Assembly: GCA_964427965.1 (NCBI GenBank)
Contig: CAYRWK010000004.1
Location: forward strand, 1 to 26,405
Origin: CAYRWK01 sp964427965
GTDB lineage: Bacteria > Patescibacteriota > WWE3 > UBA101185 > UBA10185
DNA: 26,405 bases
Direction: 5' to 3'
The notes beneath the pieces are model-generated. The model searched no databases, had not been told where the DNA came from, and was given only the letters and a program-made list of their open reading frames with translations. Below are positions 1 through 7,172 of the stretch, in pieces. How positions within the stretch are numbered: the stretch's first letter is position 1; every line of letters starts with the position of its first letter. Both the position numbers and the translations under genes were made by a program.

Positions 1-397
1 CTCCGTAGTCTATTTCTCCTTCCCAGCATTCGGGGTTGGGGGGTTCTGTACCGCCGGAACCGCAAGAAGGTAAACATGTGGAAAAAGTGCCTGACCCGGG
101 AAAACCATAACCGTAACCAGCAGAACACTGGCTACACGAAATTTGCGAATAACTCCCAAGACACCTTTCTCCAGAAGAATTAAATTCGTAGCATGTGGAA
201 ATATCCGTACAATCACCCTGATCTGGATATTGAGCACCCATAAACGTGTACGGATTATTTGGGTCAGTGTCACACTCACCTCCACAATTAAGTGCGCAAA
301 CTGAATAATTACACACGCATTCAGACAAAACTGGTTTTATAGTAACCGAAAAAGAGATTAAAAGAAAAATCAAAAAGGACAAAAACCTTCCAAACAT
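1..397 (-). CDS. Cysteine-rich secreted protein, N-terminal part (runs off left edge)
   Basis: I do not recognise a family. An ATG at 397 opens a frame that stays open for 132 codons to the window edge, so only the N-terminal part is visible. It begins MFGRFLSFLIFLLISFSVTI, a basic-then-hydrophobic signal peptide that probably ends near residue 26 (VLS-E). The mature part has 13 cysteines in about 105 residues (ECVC, SVC, NC, EC, DC, TC, RC, SC, QC, TC, SC, EC). It is rich in Gly, Ser, Thr, Asp and Asn, with a GSGGTEPPNP stretch near the edge that could start a linker. This composition fits an exported, disulfide-bonded surface protein with repeated small Cys modules. A modest AAGG site lies 9 nt before the ATG. 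The hydrophobic leader followed by Cys-rich sequence makes a chance frame unlikely. The overlapping frame at 10-285 on the same strand is a shadow. Confidence 0.75.
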   Translation of the reverse strand, partial: MFGRFLSFLIFLLISFSVTIKPVLSECVCNYSVCALNCGGECDTDPNNPYTFMGAQYPDQGDCTDISTCYEFNSSGERCLGSYSQISCSQCSAGYGYGFPGSGTFSTCLPSCGSGGTEPPNPECWEGEIDYG

Positions 398-453
398 TTC
401 TACAGACCTTTTATGGTTTAAAAACATATCTGTATATATTTTCTAGCAAACGG

Positions 454-459
454 ATTATA
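454..459 (-). promoter_or_regulatory. Probable -10 box upstream of the Cys-rich secreted protein
   Basis: A perfect TATAAT lies on the minus strand, with no convincing -35 hexamer 16-19 nt upstream. It would give a 5' leader of about 50 nt. It lies just downstream of the terminator at 507-552, as expected for a new transcription unit. Confidence 0.45.
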
Positions 460-506
460 AAAGCAAGAATATTTGGAAATATAAAGTATAGAATTTAAGA
501 AAACAA

Positions 507-552
507 GATGCATGCTGCGAGTAAGAAAAAGAGAAAACTCGCAACATGCATC
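507..552 (-). terminator. Strong intrinsic terminator after the 83-aa gene
   Basis: Two 16-nt arms (507-522 and 537-552) are complementary around a 14-nt pyrimidine-rich loop (as read on the minus strand). The only imperfect position is a G-U wobble in minus-strand RNA but a C-A mismatch in plus-strand RNA, which points to minus-strand transcription. A T-rich tract (TTGTTTTCTT) follows. It begins just 8 nt past the TAG of the 83-aa gene. Confidence 0.75.
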
Positions 553-559
553 CAAAAAA

Positions 560-811
560 CTAGGGAAGGAAAGCTCGAGGTAAGCATAACGCCCCAGTCT
601 CCTCCCCAACAATAAACGTGCCACAAATAGGCCTACTTTGAGTACAGTAGGCAGTGGCCACGCTTAGCCCGGCCCAGGAGGCGTCCGGGTTGACGATGCA
701 CAGCAACTGGCCGTTCAATGGCCAGCTTTCGTGCATTTCGAACCCCACCAAAGGTATGCGAATGGGGTTCAGAACAGCAATTAAAAGCAAAAAACTGACC
801 AGTCTTTTCAT
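560..811 (-). CDS. Small exported protein with four cysteines (83 aa), unknown family
   Basis: I do not recognise this protein. It starts MKRLVSFLLLIAVLNP, a typical short signal peptide, and the rest carries four cysteines (C38, C56, C63, C76), enough for two disulfides. The start is well supported: AAGGAGAGG lies 4 nt before the ATG and a TATAAT box sits 29 nt upstream. A strong terminator follows the stop, so it looks like a monocistronic unit. The middle of the gene (687-745) is a 59-bp imperfect palindrome centred on 716. As a result the opposite strand encodes a related peptide, WPFNGQLSCISNP against WPLNGQLLCIVNP here. The palindrome may constrain the protein, or the transcript may act partly as a structured RNA. 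A secreted peptide is the simplest reading. Confidence 0.65.
   Translation of the reverse strand: MKRLVSFLLLIAVLNPIRIPLVGFEMHESWPLNGQLLCIVNPDASWAGLSVATAYCTQSRPICGTFIVGEETGALCLPRAFLP
687..745. repeat. 59-bp imperfect palindrome inside the 83-aa gene
   Basis: All paired blocks are symmetric about 716 with no insertions: GGGTT 687-691 with AACCC 741-745, ATGCAC 696-701 with GTGCAT 731-736, and CTGGCC 707-712 with GGCCAG 720-725. About 20 of 29 positions are Watson-Crick pairs, and several of the rest are G-U wobbles on one strand. The phase aligns codons, so the two strands encode similar peptides. Confidence 0.8.
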
Positions 812-840
812 TTTCCTCTCCTTTATTTGTATTTGTTGAT

Positions 841-846
841 ATTATA
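841..846 (-). promoter_or_regulatory. -10 box of the 83-aa secreted protein gene
   Basis: A perfect TATAAT lies 29 nt upstream of the ATG at 811. It predicts a leader of about 23 nt containing the AAGGAGAGG site. No good -35 hexamer is visible at normal spacing. Confidence 0.5.
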
Positions 847-900
847 CGTCAAATTGTTAGTAATTGCATTTTCAACATAACTTATAGTATTGGATTTTCC

Positions 901-950
901 AAAAAAACCTACAAGGAATATATAAAAAGTATTCTCAAAAAATATAGGTT
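901..950 (-). terminator. Weak intrinsic terminator after enolase
   Basis: AACCTA (overlapping the eno stop) and TAGGTT (906-911) form an outer stem. An inner GAATA/TATTC hairpin lies between them, and a run of seven T follows on the minus strand. The stem is AT-rich with internal loops, so termination would be partial. It sits where the long minus-strand run ends. Confidence 0.4.
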
Positions 951-2205
951 AATTCAATAAATGATAAATATCCAGCAACCTATTATACTTTGCAACCCTC
1001 TCACCACGTGCAGGTGCACCGGACTTCATAAACTCAGCCCCAACCCCAACGGCAAGATCGGCAATAAAAGTATCCTCGGCACAATCACCGCTTCTATGAG
1101 ACACACAAACCGTTAAACCTGCAGTTTTTGCTTGTTTAACAAATTCCAAGGTTTCGGTTAACGTACCAACCTGATTAGGTTTTACTATCACTGCATTTAT
1201 CATTTTAGGATTTAATACTTTTTGCAAATATTTTGGATTAGTCACAACTAAATCATCCCCAACCACCATCACTTTTTTGGAATATATTTTGTAAAACTCC
1301 TCCCACCCCTGCAAATCCTCCTCAAAAAACGGATCCTCAATGTAAATCAGCTCAAACTTTTTTACTAATTCCCCATAATAATCAGCAAGTTGAGTGTGTG
1401 TTAGCGACAAATTTTCTTCAGAAATAACGTACTTACCATCCTTCCAAAAAGACTCAGCGGCAACATCCATACCAAAAAATACATCCTTGCCAACCTGATA
1501 CTTTTTACCAACCGCTTGTTTAATATAACTAAGAGCTTTTTCTGTAGTAAATCCGGACGGCGCAAACCCTCCCTCATCCCCAACCCCCGTATTAATATGC
1601 TCATGCCCCAAAATCCCCTTCAATGAACTGTAAACATCAACCCCAACCTCATAAGCTTTTTCAAACGGCAGATTAAGAGCGGGGATTACCATAAACTCCT
1701 GAAAAGATAAATTATTTTGGGCGTGTTTACCACCATTTAGAATATTAAAAACCGGAACCGGCAGGCTAAATTTTTTATCAGTACGACCGTATAAATTAGC
1801 AATATATTGAAACAACTCAATCTTTTGTGAAAGTGCGCTAGCCCGTGCTACAGCAAGACTTACCGCAATCATACTGTTTCCCCCCAACTCCGATTTAAAC
1901 TCACTGCTATCTAAATCCAACATCAAACTGTCAATAGCCTGCTGATCGTAAGGATCGTGCTCCTTTAATGCATTATTCAAAGTCGTATTAATATTTTGGA
2001 TAGCTTCAGGATTTGGAAGATATTTAGCTTCCCTCATGCCTTTTGATGCTCCGTTTGGGATCACAGACACGCCGATACTACCGTCACTTAACACAACTGA
2101 AGTTTTTATAGTCCACTCACCACGAGAATCCAGCACTTTGTATGCCTTGATACTCACAATTTTGGGATTTCCGGACTTAAATTTTTTTAAACTTCCTTTA
2201 AACAC
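949..2205 (-). CDS. eno: Enolase (2-phosphoglycerate dehydratase), divergent
   Basis: Catalyses 2-phosphoglycerate to phosphoenolpyruvate plus water in the cytosol. The 418-residue length is close to the usual ~430. The N-terminal capping domain contains DSRG (26-29), followed by the TIM barrel. Expected metal and catalytic residues are visible: E170 (SFQEF), E211 (GDEGG), D247, E290 (IEDP), D317 (GDDL), K342 (IVKPNQVGTLTE), H370 (SHRSG) and K394 (MKSGAP). Two departures stand out: the mobile active-site loop reads NGASKG (51-56) instead of the common SGASTG, and the stretch after SHRSG (DCAEDT) is one residue longer than the usual ETEDT. The Mg-binding Ser of the loop is kept. The start is GTG, with AAGGAGG only 3 nt before it. 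The gene lies 15 nt after PEP synthase, which makes its product's substrate partner, so the two are probably co-transcribed. Confidence 0.92.
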   Translation of the reverse strand: MFKGSLKKFKSGNPKIVSIKAYKVLDSRGEWTIKTSVVLSDGSIGVSVIPNGASKGMREAKYLPNPEAIQNINTTLNNALKEHDPYDQQAIDSLMLDLDSSEFKSELGGNSMIAVSLAVARASALSQKIELFQYIANLYGRTDKKFSLPVPVFNILNGGKHAQNNLSFQEFMVIPALNLPFEKAYEVGVDVYSSLKGILGHEHINTGVGDEGGFAPSGFTTEKALSYIKQAVGKKYQVGKDVFFGMDVAAESFWKDGKYVISEENLSLTHTQLADYYGELVKKFELIYIEDPFFEEDLQGWEEFYKIYSKKVMVVGDDLVVTNPKYLQKVLNPKMINAVIVKPNQVGTLTETLEFVKQAKTAGLTVCVSHRSGDCAEDTFIADLAVGVGAEFMKSGAPARGERVAKYNRLLDIYHLLN

Positions 2206-2220
2206 AAGCCTCCTTAAATA

Positions 2221-4488
2221 CTACTTACCTCTACTGCTCAAAAGCTTCCTTTCAGCCTCATACACAATCTCTCTTGTTTTATCAATCACATCAGGACTTA
2301 CTGAAACGGAGGTAATCCCCCATTCCACAAGCTTCTCCACAATCTCAGGATAAACAGAGGGAGCTTGACCGCAGATTGAACAGGTAACTTTACGTTTTCT
2401 ACAAGTGGTTGTAATTTTCTCTAAGCTAGCTAAAACTGCCGGATCAAGTTCATTATAATTTCCGGCAATCCTTTCGTTATCCCTATCAACACCAAGAGTT
2501 AACATAGTCAGATCATTTGTTCCAACACTCACCCCATCAATACCCTCATCAATAAAATCATCAAGTAGTATCACATTAGAAGGAACTTCCACCATCATCC
2601 AAACTTTAAACAAACCGCTTCTCTTAAGTCCATGTGAAGACATTAACTTTTTAACCTCCCTAAGTTCATTAACAGTCCTTACAAATGGAAACATCACATG
2701 CAAATTCTTATGCCCAAGCTTATTTCTAACAGTCTTTATAGCCTCAACCTCAAGTTTAAACACCTCAGGGTCATCAACATACCTTCCGGTACCACGATAA
2801 CCTATCATTGGATTAGCCTCCTCACGTTCGTATTCCTGACCACCTTTAAGATTAGTGTATTCATTGGATCTAAAATCAGTAAACCTATAAATTACAGGTC
2901 TATTGTTAAATGCCAAACAAAACTTTGTTAACCCATCTACCAAAGCATCGATAAACTGACCTTCTTTTTTATCTTTAATAAATTTTCTAGGATGGGTTCC
3001 TATTTGAGCAATCATAAACTCAGCTCGTAACAACCCCACACCATCCACATTTCTTCCCGATACATTATCGGCAATATCAGGCTCGGCCAAGTTCACATAT
3101 ATTTTTGTGGCGGTTTTTGTGTGTAAAGGATCTATTTTTTGTTTTTCTTTTGAAGTATCAGGAACCAAAATATTTCCCTCATACACTTGACCGTTTGATC
3201 CATCAACCGTAATTATTTCCCCCGTTTTAAGAATCTTTGTAGCCATGCCTGATCCCACCACTGCAGGAATACCAAGCTCCCTGCTCACAATCGCCGCATG
3301 AGAAGTTCTACCACCCTGATCGGTTAAAATAGCACAGGCTCTTTTCATGGCAGGAACGTAATCCGGGTTTGTCATAGAAGCAACCAAAACATCACCCTCT
3401 TTTACTCTATTTATTTCGGAAGCCTTCTTAATAATTTTTACAGGACCACTAGCAACACCGGGGGAAGCCGCCAAACCTTCCAGCAAAAATTTACCTACCA
3501 ACTTTGGATTAATCTTTTGAGTTTTCTTTTTAGTGGGAACAAGGGTTGTTACAGGGCGTGATTGCACAATATACAGTCTTTTTTTCTCCATACCCCACTC
3601 AATGTCTTGAGGTCTTCCATAATGTTCTTCTATCTCTATACCAAGTTCAGCTAAATCCACAATTTGTTTATCACTAAGTTTCTGTGATTCCTGATATGCT
3701 TTAGATACAGGTGTTTTACCGGCTAAAGTTAATTGCCAAGTCTGTTTAGCCAAGTGTTTTGAACGAATTTCTGTGGTTTTTTTATCAATAACGTATTGAT
3801 CCGGCGTAACTTCACCCGATACAATAGTTTGCCCAAGCCCAAATCCCGCCTCTATTGCTACCTCGGAGGTATTGTTAGTAATAGGATTTACTGTAAACAT
3901 AATTCCTGATACCTCTGATTGCACCATTAGCTGGATAGGTACAGCAATGCCCACTTTAAAATGGCTATAGTTTTGTTGGGTTCTATAAAAAATAGCCCTA
4001 GCCTCAAAAAGAGATGCCCAACACTTTTGAGTATACTTAACTACATCTTTTGCTCCTTTGATGTTAAGAAATGTTTCCTGTTGTCCTGCAAAGGACGCAT
4101 CAGGCAAATCCTCGGCTGTCGCAGAAGACCTAACAGCCACAAGTCTATCGTGCTCACCACAAAGTGTGTGATAAGAATCCCTAATTTGTATTTTTAGATC
4201 CTCCGGCATAGCCGCGGCAATAATGGCCGTTTTTATCCTTTTAGAAGCAGCCTGTAACGCCTTTGAATCTTCAACATCAAGCCCCGATAACTCAGTCATG
4301 ATCTTTTGCTTTAGAGAAGTGGTCTTTAGAAAATCAAAATAAGCGGTAGATGTAACTACAAACCCATTTGGTACAGGAATTTTTGCAAAAGTCATCTCGC
4401 CAAGATTTGCACCTTTTCCTCCAACAATAGGAATATCTGTTTTTCTAATTTGGGAAAACCATAAAGTGTGGGCAGTTTTTTTATTCAT
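2221..4488 (-). CDS. ppsA: Phosphoenolpyruvate synthase (pyruvate, water dikinase)
   Basis: Interconverts pyruvate, ATP and water with PEP, AMP and phosphate through a phosphohistidine intermediate. The 755 residues cover the full three-domain layout. The N-terminal ATP-grasp domain (about 1-315) has GGKGANLGEM near 23-32 and RSSATAEDLPDASFAGQQ near 120-137. The swivelling phosphohistidine domain has GGRTSHAAIVSRELGIPAV, with His397 as the phosphorylated residue. The C-terminal PEP/pyruvate-binding TIM barrel ends with the CSICGQAPS cysteine motif and a GITSVSVSPD stretch. It is slightly shorter than the E. coli enzyme (~790). It lies 9 nt after the phosphohexomutase and 15 nt before eno. In a fermentative reduced genome it may run in either direction. 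No clear Shine-Dalgarno is seen, so translation is probably coupled to the upstream gene. Confidence 0.93.
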   Translation of the reverse strand: MNKKTAHTLWFSQIRKTDIPIVGGKGANLGEMTFAKIPVPNGFVVTSTAYFDFLKTTSLKQKIMTELSGLDVEDSKALQAASKRIKTAIIAAAMPEDLKIQIRDSYHTLCGEHDRLVAVRSSATAEDLPDASFAGQQETFLNIKGAKDVVKYTQKCWASLFEARAIFYRTQQNYSHFKVGIAVPIQLMVQSEVSGIMFTVNPITNNTSEVAIEAGFGLGQTIVSGEVTPDQYVIDKKTTEIRSKHLAKQTWQLTLAGKTPVSKAYQESQKLSDKQIVDLAELGIEIEEHYGRPQDIEWGMEKKRLYIVQSRPVTTLVPTKKKTQKINPKLVGKFLLEGLAASPGVASGPVKIIKKASEINRVKEGDVLVASMTNPDYVPAMKRACAILTDQGGRTSHAAIVSRELGIPAVVGSGMATKILKTGEIITVDGSNGQVYEGNILVPDTSKEKQKIDPLHTKTATKIYVNLAEPDIADNVSGRNVDGVGLLRAEFMIAQIGTHPRKFIKDKKEGQFIDALVDGLTKFCLAFNNRPVIYRFTDFRSNEYTNLKGGQEYEREEANPMIGYRGTGRYVDDPEVFKLEVEAIKTVRNKLGHKNLHVMFPFVRTVNELREVKKLMSSHGLKRSGLFKVWMMVEVPSNVILLDDFIDEGIDGVSVGTNDLTMLTLGVDRDNERIAGNYNELDPAVLASLEKITTTCRKRKVTCSICGQAPSVYPEIVEKLVEWGITSVSVSPDVIDKTREIVYEAERKLLSSRGK

Positions 4489-4497
4489 AAATTTATC

Positions 4498-5856
4498 TTA
4501 TACCTGGCGTAGTAATTCCTCAACTTTTTTCTGCAAAAGCTCATACTCTTCCTGATCTTTTCCCTCATACCTAATACTAATATAGGGCGAGGTTCCCGAT
4601 ACCCTAACTAAAAACCAACCGGTATTAGAAATATAAGCTCTTACCCCATCAATATATAATACTTTTGCATATTCGGATGATTTTTTAACTAAAGATACAA
4701 CTTTTTCCAAAAAGTCATTCTTTTTACAATCCTCTATGGGTAATTTAATTTCAGAAGATGCCACTCTTTTTGGATAGTTACTCATTAATTCGGAAAGTTT
4801 CTTACCTTTCTCCTGTAATATCTGGATTATTCTAAATGCGGCATACATGCCGTCATCAAAACCAAAGTAATCTCCACCAAAATAAGTATGTCCCGAAAGC
4901 TCACTACCTAAAATCGCACCCTTTTTCATTTCCTCCAGAAAAAAGGATCTTCCTGTTTTCATCATAGTAGGAATACCACCCTTTTCTCTAATGACACTAT
5001 CTACAAGTTCTGAGGATTTTATATCATAAATAATCTTTCCCCCAGGAAATCTTTTTAACGCATCTTCAGCGAGTAAAAGGAGGGTCTCATCGTTTTTATA
5101 AACCGTACCCTTTTCATCAACCACCCCAACACGGTCTCCATCTGTATCAAAGGCAAATCCTACATCAGCCTTTGCTTCAACAACTTTTTTGCTAAGCACT
5201 CCCATAAATTCCTGGTTACTAGGATCAGGTACACCATTTGGAAAATCTGGATCATATGTACAGTCCAGCGGTGTTAGGTTAATTCCTAAAGCTTTGGCAA
5301 CTTTAGGAGAAATTTCACTTGTTGCTCCATTTCCACAGTCAAAAAGCACAGAAAGGTTATTAGTAAACTTAAACTGTTTTTGCAAACACTGGATATATAA
5401 ATCAAGATAATCTTTTGTTGTATAAACCCCGCAACCTGCGGCATACTTCTCTTCGGCCATAATACCTATCAAGCTTTTTAAGTTATCTCCTGCAAAAGGC
5501 ACAGCATGACGAAATTCAAATTTAATACCGTTGTAGTTAATAGGGTTATGACTACCGGTTACATTAATACCGGCATCAAAATCCTCCACACTTGTGAAGA
5601 AATGAATAAGAGGAGTTAAAGTTATCCCAACATCCACCACATCACAACCTGTGCTTAATAAACCTTCTGAGACTTTCTTTGAAATAGTGGGAGAACTTTG
5701 GCGATCATCACGACCAAGAACACATTTACTTAGTCCGCGTTTTTGCAAATAGGTACCAAAAGCTTTACCCACGTGCAAAGCAAAGTCCTCATTTATATCT
5801 GTTGGAAAGACACCACGAATATCATAAGTTCTAAAAATCAAGGGGTTGGCAGTCAT
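4498..5856 (-). CDS. manB: Phosphomannomutase/phosphoglucomutase
   Basis: An alpha-D-phosphohexomutase that moves phosphate between C6 and C1 of mannose or glucose, feeding nucleotide-sugar synthesis for the glycan genes in this window. All four domains are recognisable in 452 residues. The phosphoserine loop is TGSHNP with catalytic S102. The metal loop DTDGDR supplies D237, D239 and D241. The sugar-specificity loop is GSELSGH (317-323). The C-terminal phosphate-binding loop is RVSGTSPY. The N-terminal FRTYDIRGVFP is typical of the PMM/PGM branch rather than GlmM. Substrate preference cannot be settled from sequence alone, so the symbol is provisional. It lies 15 nt downstream of the histidine kinase and 9 nt upstream of ppsA, on the same strand. 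Confidence 0.9.
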   Translation of the reverse strand: MTANPLIFRTYDIRGVFPTDINEDFALHVGKAFGTYLQKRGLSKCVLGRDDRQSSPTISKKVSEGLLSTGCDVVDVGITLTPLIHFFTSVEDFDAGINVTGSHNPINYNGIKFEFRHAVPFAGDNLKSLIGIMAEEKYAAGCGVYTTKDYLDLYIQCLQKQFKFTNNLSVLFDCGNGATSEISPKVAKALGINLTPLDCTYDPDFPNGVPDPSNQEFMGVLSKKVVEAKADVGFAFDTDGDRVGVVDEKGTVYKNDETLLLLAEDALKRFPGGKIIYDIKSSELVDSVIREKGGIPTMMKTGRSFFLEEMKKGAILGSELSGHTYFGGDYFGFDDGMYAAFRIIQILQEKGKKLSELMSNYPKRVASSEIKLPIEDCKKNDFLEKVVSLVKKSSEYAKVLYIDGVRAYISNTGWFLVRVSGTSPYISIRYEGKDQEEYELLQKKVEELLRQV

Positions 5857-5871
5857 TGTGGGTAAATTCTA

Positions 5872-6708
5872 TCACGAGTATGGCAACGTAAAGAAGAACC
5901 TGGAACCTCGAGGTTTGTTGTCTTCTACCCAAATCTTACCTCCATGAGCCTCAACAATACCTCTTGCTATAAAAAGCCCAAGTCCTGTACCTTTTTCTTT
6001 TGTAACACCGTCGTCGTGCCCCTGAACAAATTTATTAAATAACCTACCCTTAACATCGTCGGAAATACCAACCCCGTTGTCTGAAACACAAATTGTAGCT
6101 CCTTTAGAAGTACTTCTAGAAGTTATTTCAACAACCCCGCCTGCAGATGAAAACTTTAACGCATTAGAAATAAGGTTATTCATTACCTGTTTGATCTTTT
6201 CCGAATCAAACTTTATATTCTTGACCTTGTAATCTAAATCAATTTTAAGCTCAATCTGTTTAGCCTGCGCTAAGGCGGTGTATCTGTGGGATTCGTCAGT
6301 TAGTAATTGGTTAACATCAGAAAGTTTAGTATAAATCTCAAACCTACCGGCCTCAATCTTTGTCACGTCCAGTAAATCATTAACCGTAACAAGTAAATCA
6401 CCTGAGGAGGATCTTATTTGGCCCAGCATATCAACAATTTGTTCTTTGGATAACTGATCTCCTTCTCTAATAATCAAGTCGGAAGATCCTTTTATTACAG
6501 AAAGAGGGGACCTAAGTTCATGCACAAGCATGGCAAAAAAATCCTCACGAATCTTTTGCATGTGATGTTCGTGATCTTTTGACTCCATAGCCTCACGAAG
6601 TCTTGCCCGCAGGTCAACACAATCCTGATATTTAATAATATATAGAAAAAGAAAAACCAAAGCGAGGATTGTGACTGAACTTACAATAATATATAAAGCG
6701 TAATCCAT
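5872..6708 (-). CDS. Membrane-anchored sensor histidine kinase without a sensor domain
   Basis: A two-component histidine kinase. Residues 5-25 form one transmembrane segment, followed by a short linker and the HisKA dimerisation domain with the phospho-acceptor His63 in FFAMLVHELRSPLS. The HATPase_c domain has an N box (NNLISNALKFS, 177-187), G1 box (SDNGVGISDD, D210) and G2 box (GTGLGLFIARG, 240-250). At 278 residues there is room for no PAS, HAMP or extracellular sensor domain, so the signal must come through the membrane anchor, a partner protein or the cytosol. It starts 27 nt after the response regulator, its likely partner. The ligand and target genes cannot be read from sequence. Confidence 0.92.
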   Translation of the reverse strand: MDYALYIIVSSVTILALVFLFLYIIKYQDCVDLRARLREAMESKDHEHHMQKIREDFFAMLVHELRSPLSVIKGSSDLIIREGDQLSKEQIVDMLGQIRSSSGDLLVTVNDLLDVTKIEAGRFEIYTKLSDVNQLLTDESHRYTALAQAKQIELKIDLDYKVKNIKFDSEKIKQVMNNLISNALKFSSAGGVVEITSRSTSKGATICVSDNGVGISDDVKGRLFNKFVQGHDDGVTKEKGTGLGLFIARGIVEAHGGKIWVEDNKPRGSRFFFTLPYS

Positions 6709-6735
6709 TTTTGGGCAGAACTAACTTTTCTCTAA

Positions 6736-7137
6736 CTAACCTACAATTTTTACTGCAGAATCAGATGAGTCACCTAAAAGCACTTCGACCTTATTGGCAA
6801 GTTCTGCAGGTACAACATTGTATTTCATTACATAATCTTCAGCACCAAGTTCCATTGCTTTATTAACATTGGCATCAGTACCAAAGTTTGTAAGCATAAT
6901 AACTCTTGTATTTTTTATTTCCTCCATGGCTTTGATGTTTTCCAGTATATCCAACCCACTCATGCCGGGTAAAACAATATCCAAAAGTAGTAAATCCGGC
7001 TTTTCAGTAATGATTTTTTGAATTGCCTGACTACCATCAGCCACATGAACTACCTGGTATCCTTTTAATTTAATTGCTGTTTCACACAGGGAATAAAAAG
7101 ACTCGTCATCTTCTACTATTAATACTTTTTTACTCAT
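6736..7137 (-). CDS. Stand-alone response regulator (receiver domain only)
   Basis: A single CheY-like receiver of 133 residues, probably phosphorylated by the downstream kinase. The acidic pair is D10/D11 (VEDDES), the phospho-acceptor is D53 (LLLLDIVLPGMSG), the switch Thr is T83 (MLTNFG) and the conserved Lys is K105 (DYVMKYN). The residue after K105 is Tyr rather than the usual Pro. There is no DNA-binding or enzymatic output domain, so it must act by protein contact or phosphotransfer. I chose ATG 7137, not the in-frame GTG at 7152. The protein family begins at MSKKVLIVEDD, and a promoter -10 box ends 6 nt before this ATG, which would make the mRNA leaderless and place the GTG inside the promoter. 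Confidence 0.9.
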   Translation of the reverse strand: MSKKVLIVEDDESFYSLCETAIKLKGYQVVHVADGSQAIQKIITEKPDLLLLDIVLPGMSGLDILENIKAMEEIKNTRVIMLTNFGTDANVNKAMELGAEDYVMKYNVVPAELANKVEVLLGDSSDSAVKIVG

Positions 7138-7143
7138 GTATTT

Positions 7144-7172
7144 ATAATACACACCTAAAAATGCGGGTGCAA
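7144..7172 (-). promoter_or_regulatory. Promoter of the two-component genes; predicts a leaderless mRNA
   Basis: TTGCAC (7167-7172), a 17-nt spacer and TATTAT (7144-7149) lie on the minus strand, inside the 3' end of the YraN-like gene. Six nt (AAATAC) separate the -10 box from ATG 7137, so transcription should start at or within a base or so of the start codon. Confidence 0.65.

Noticed and set aside
10..285. 91-aa frame on the minus strand at the left edge
   Set aside because: It is a different frame of the Cys-rich secreted protein, which has a signal peptide, a start at 397 and an open frame to the edge.
654..839. 61-aa plus-strand frame resembling the 83-aa protein
   Set aside because: Its similarity comes from the palindrome at 687-745. 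It lacks a ribosome site and signal peptide, so it is treated as a shadow.
5281..5310. CCTAAAG...CTTTAGG inverted repeat inside manB
   Set aside because: Short, coding, with no associated signals; consistent with chance in AT-rich sequence.
7138..7152. GTG start for the response regulator
   Set aside because: It lies inside the -10 region, the AGGT before it is too close, and the receiver family begins at the ATG 7137.
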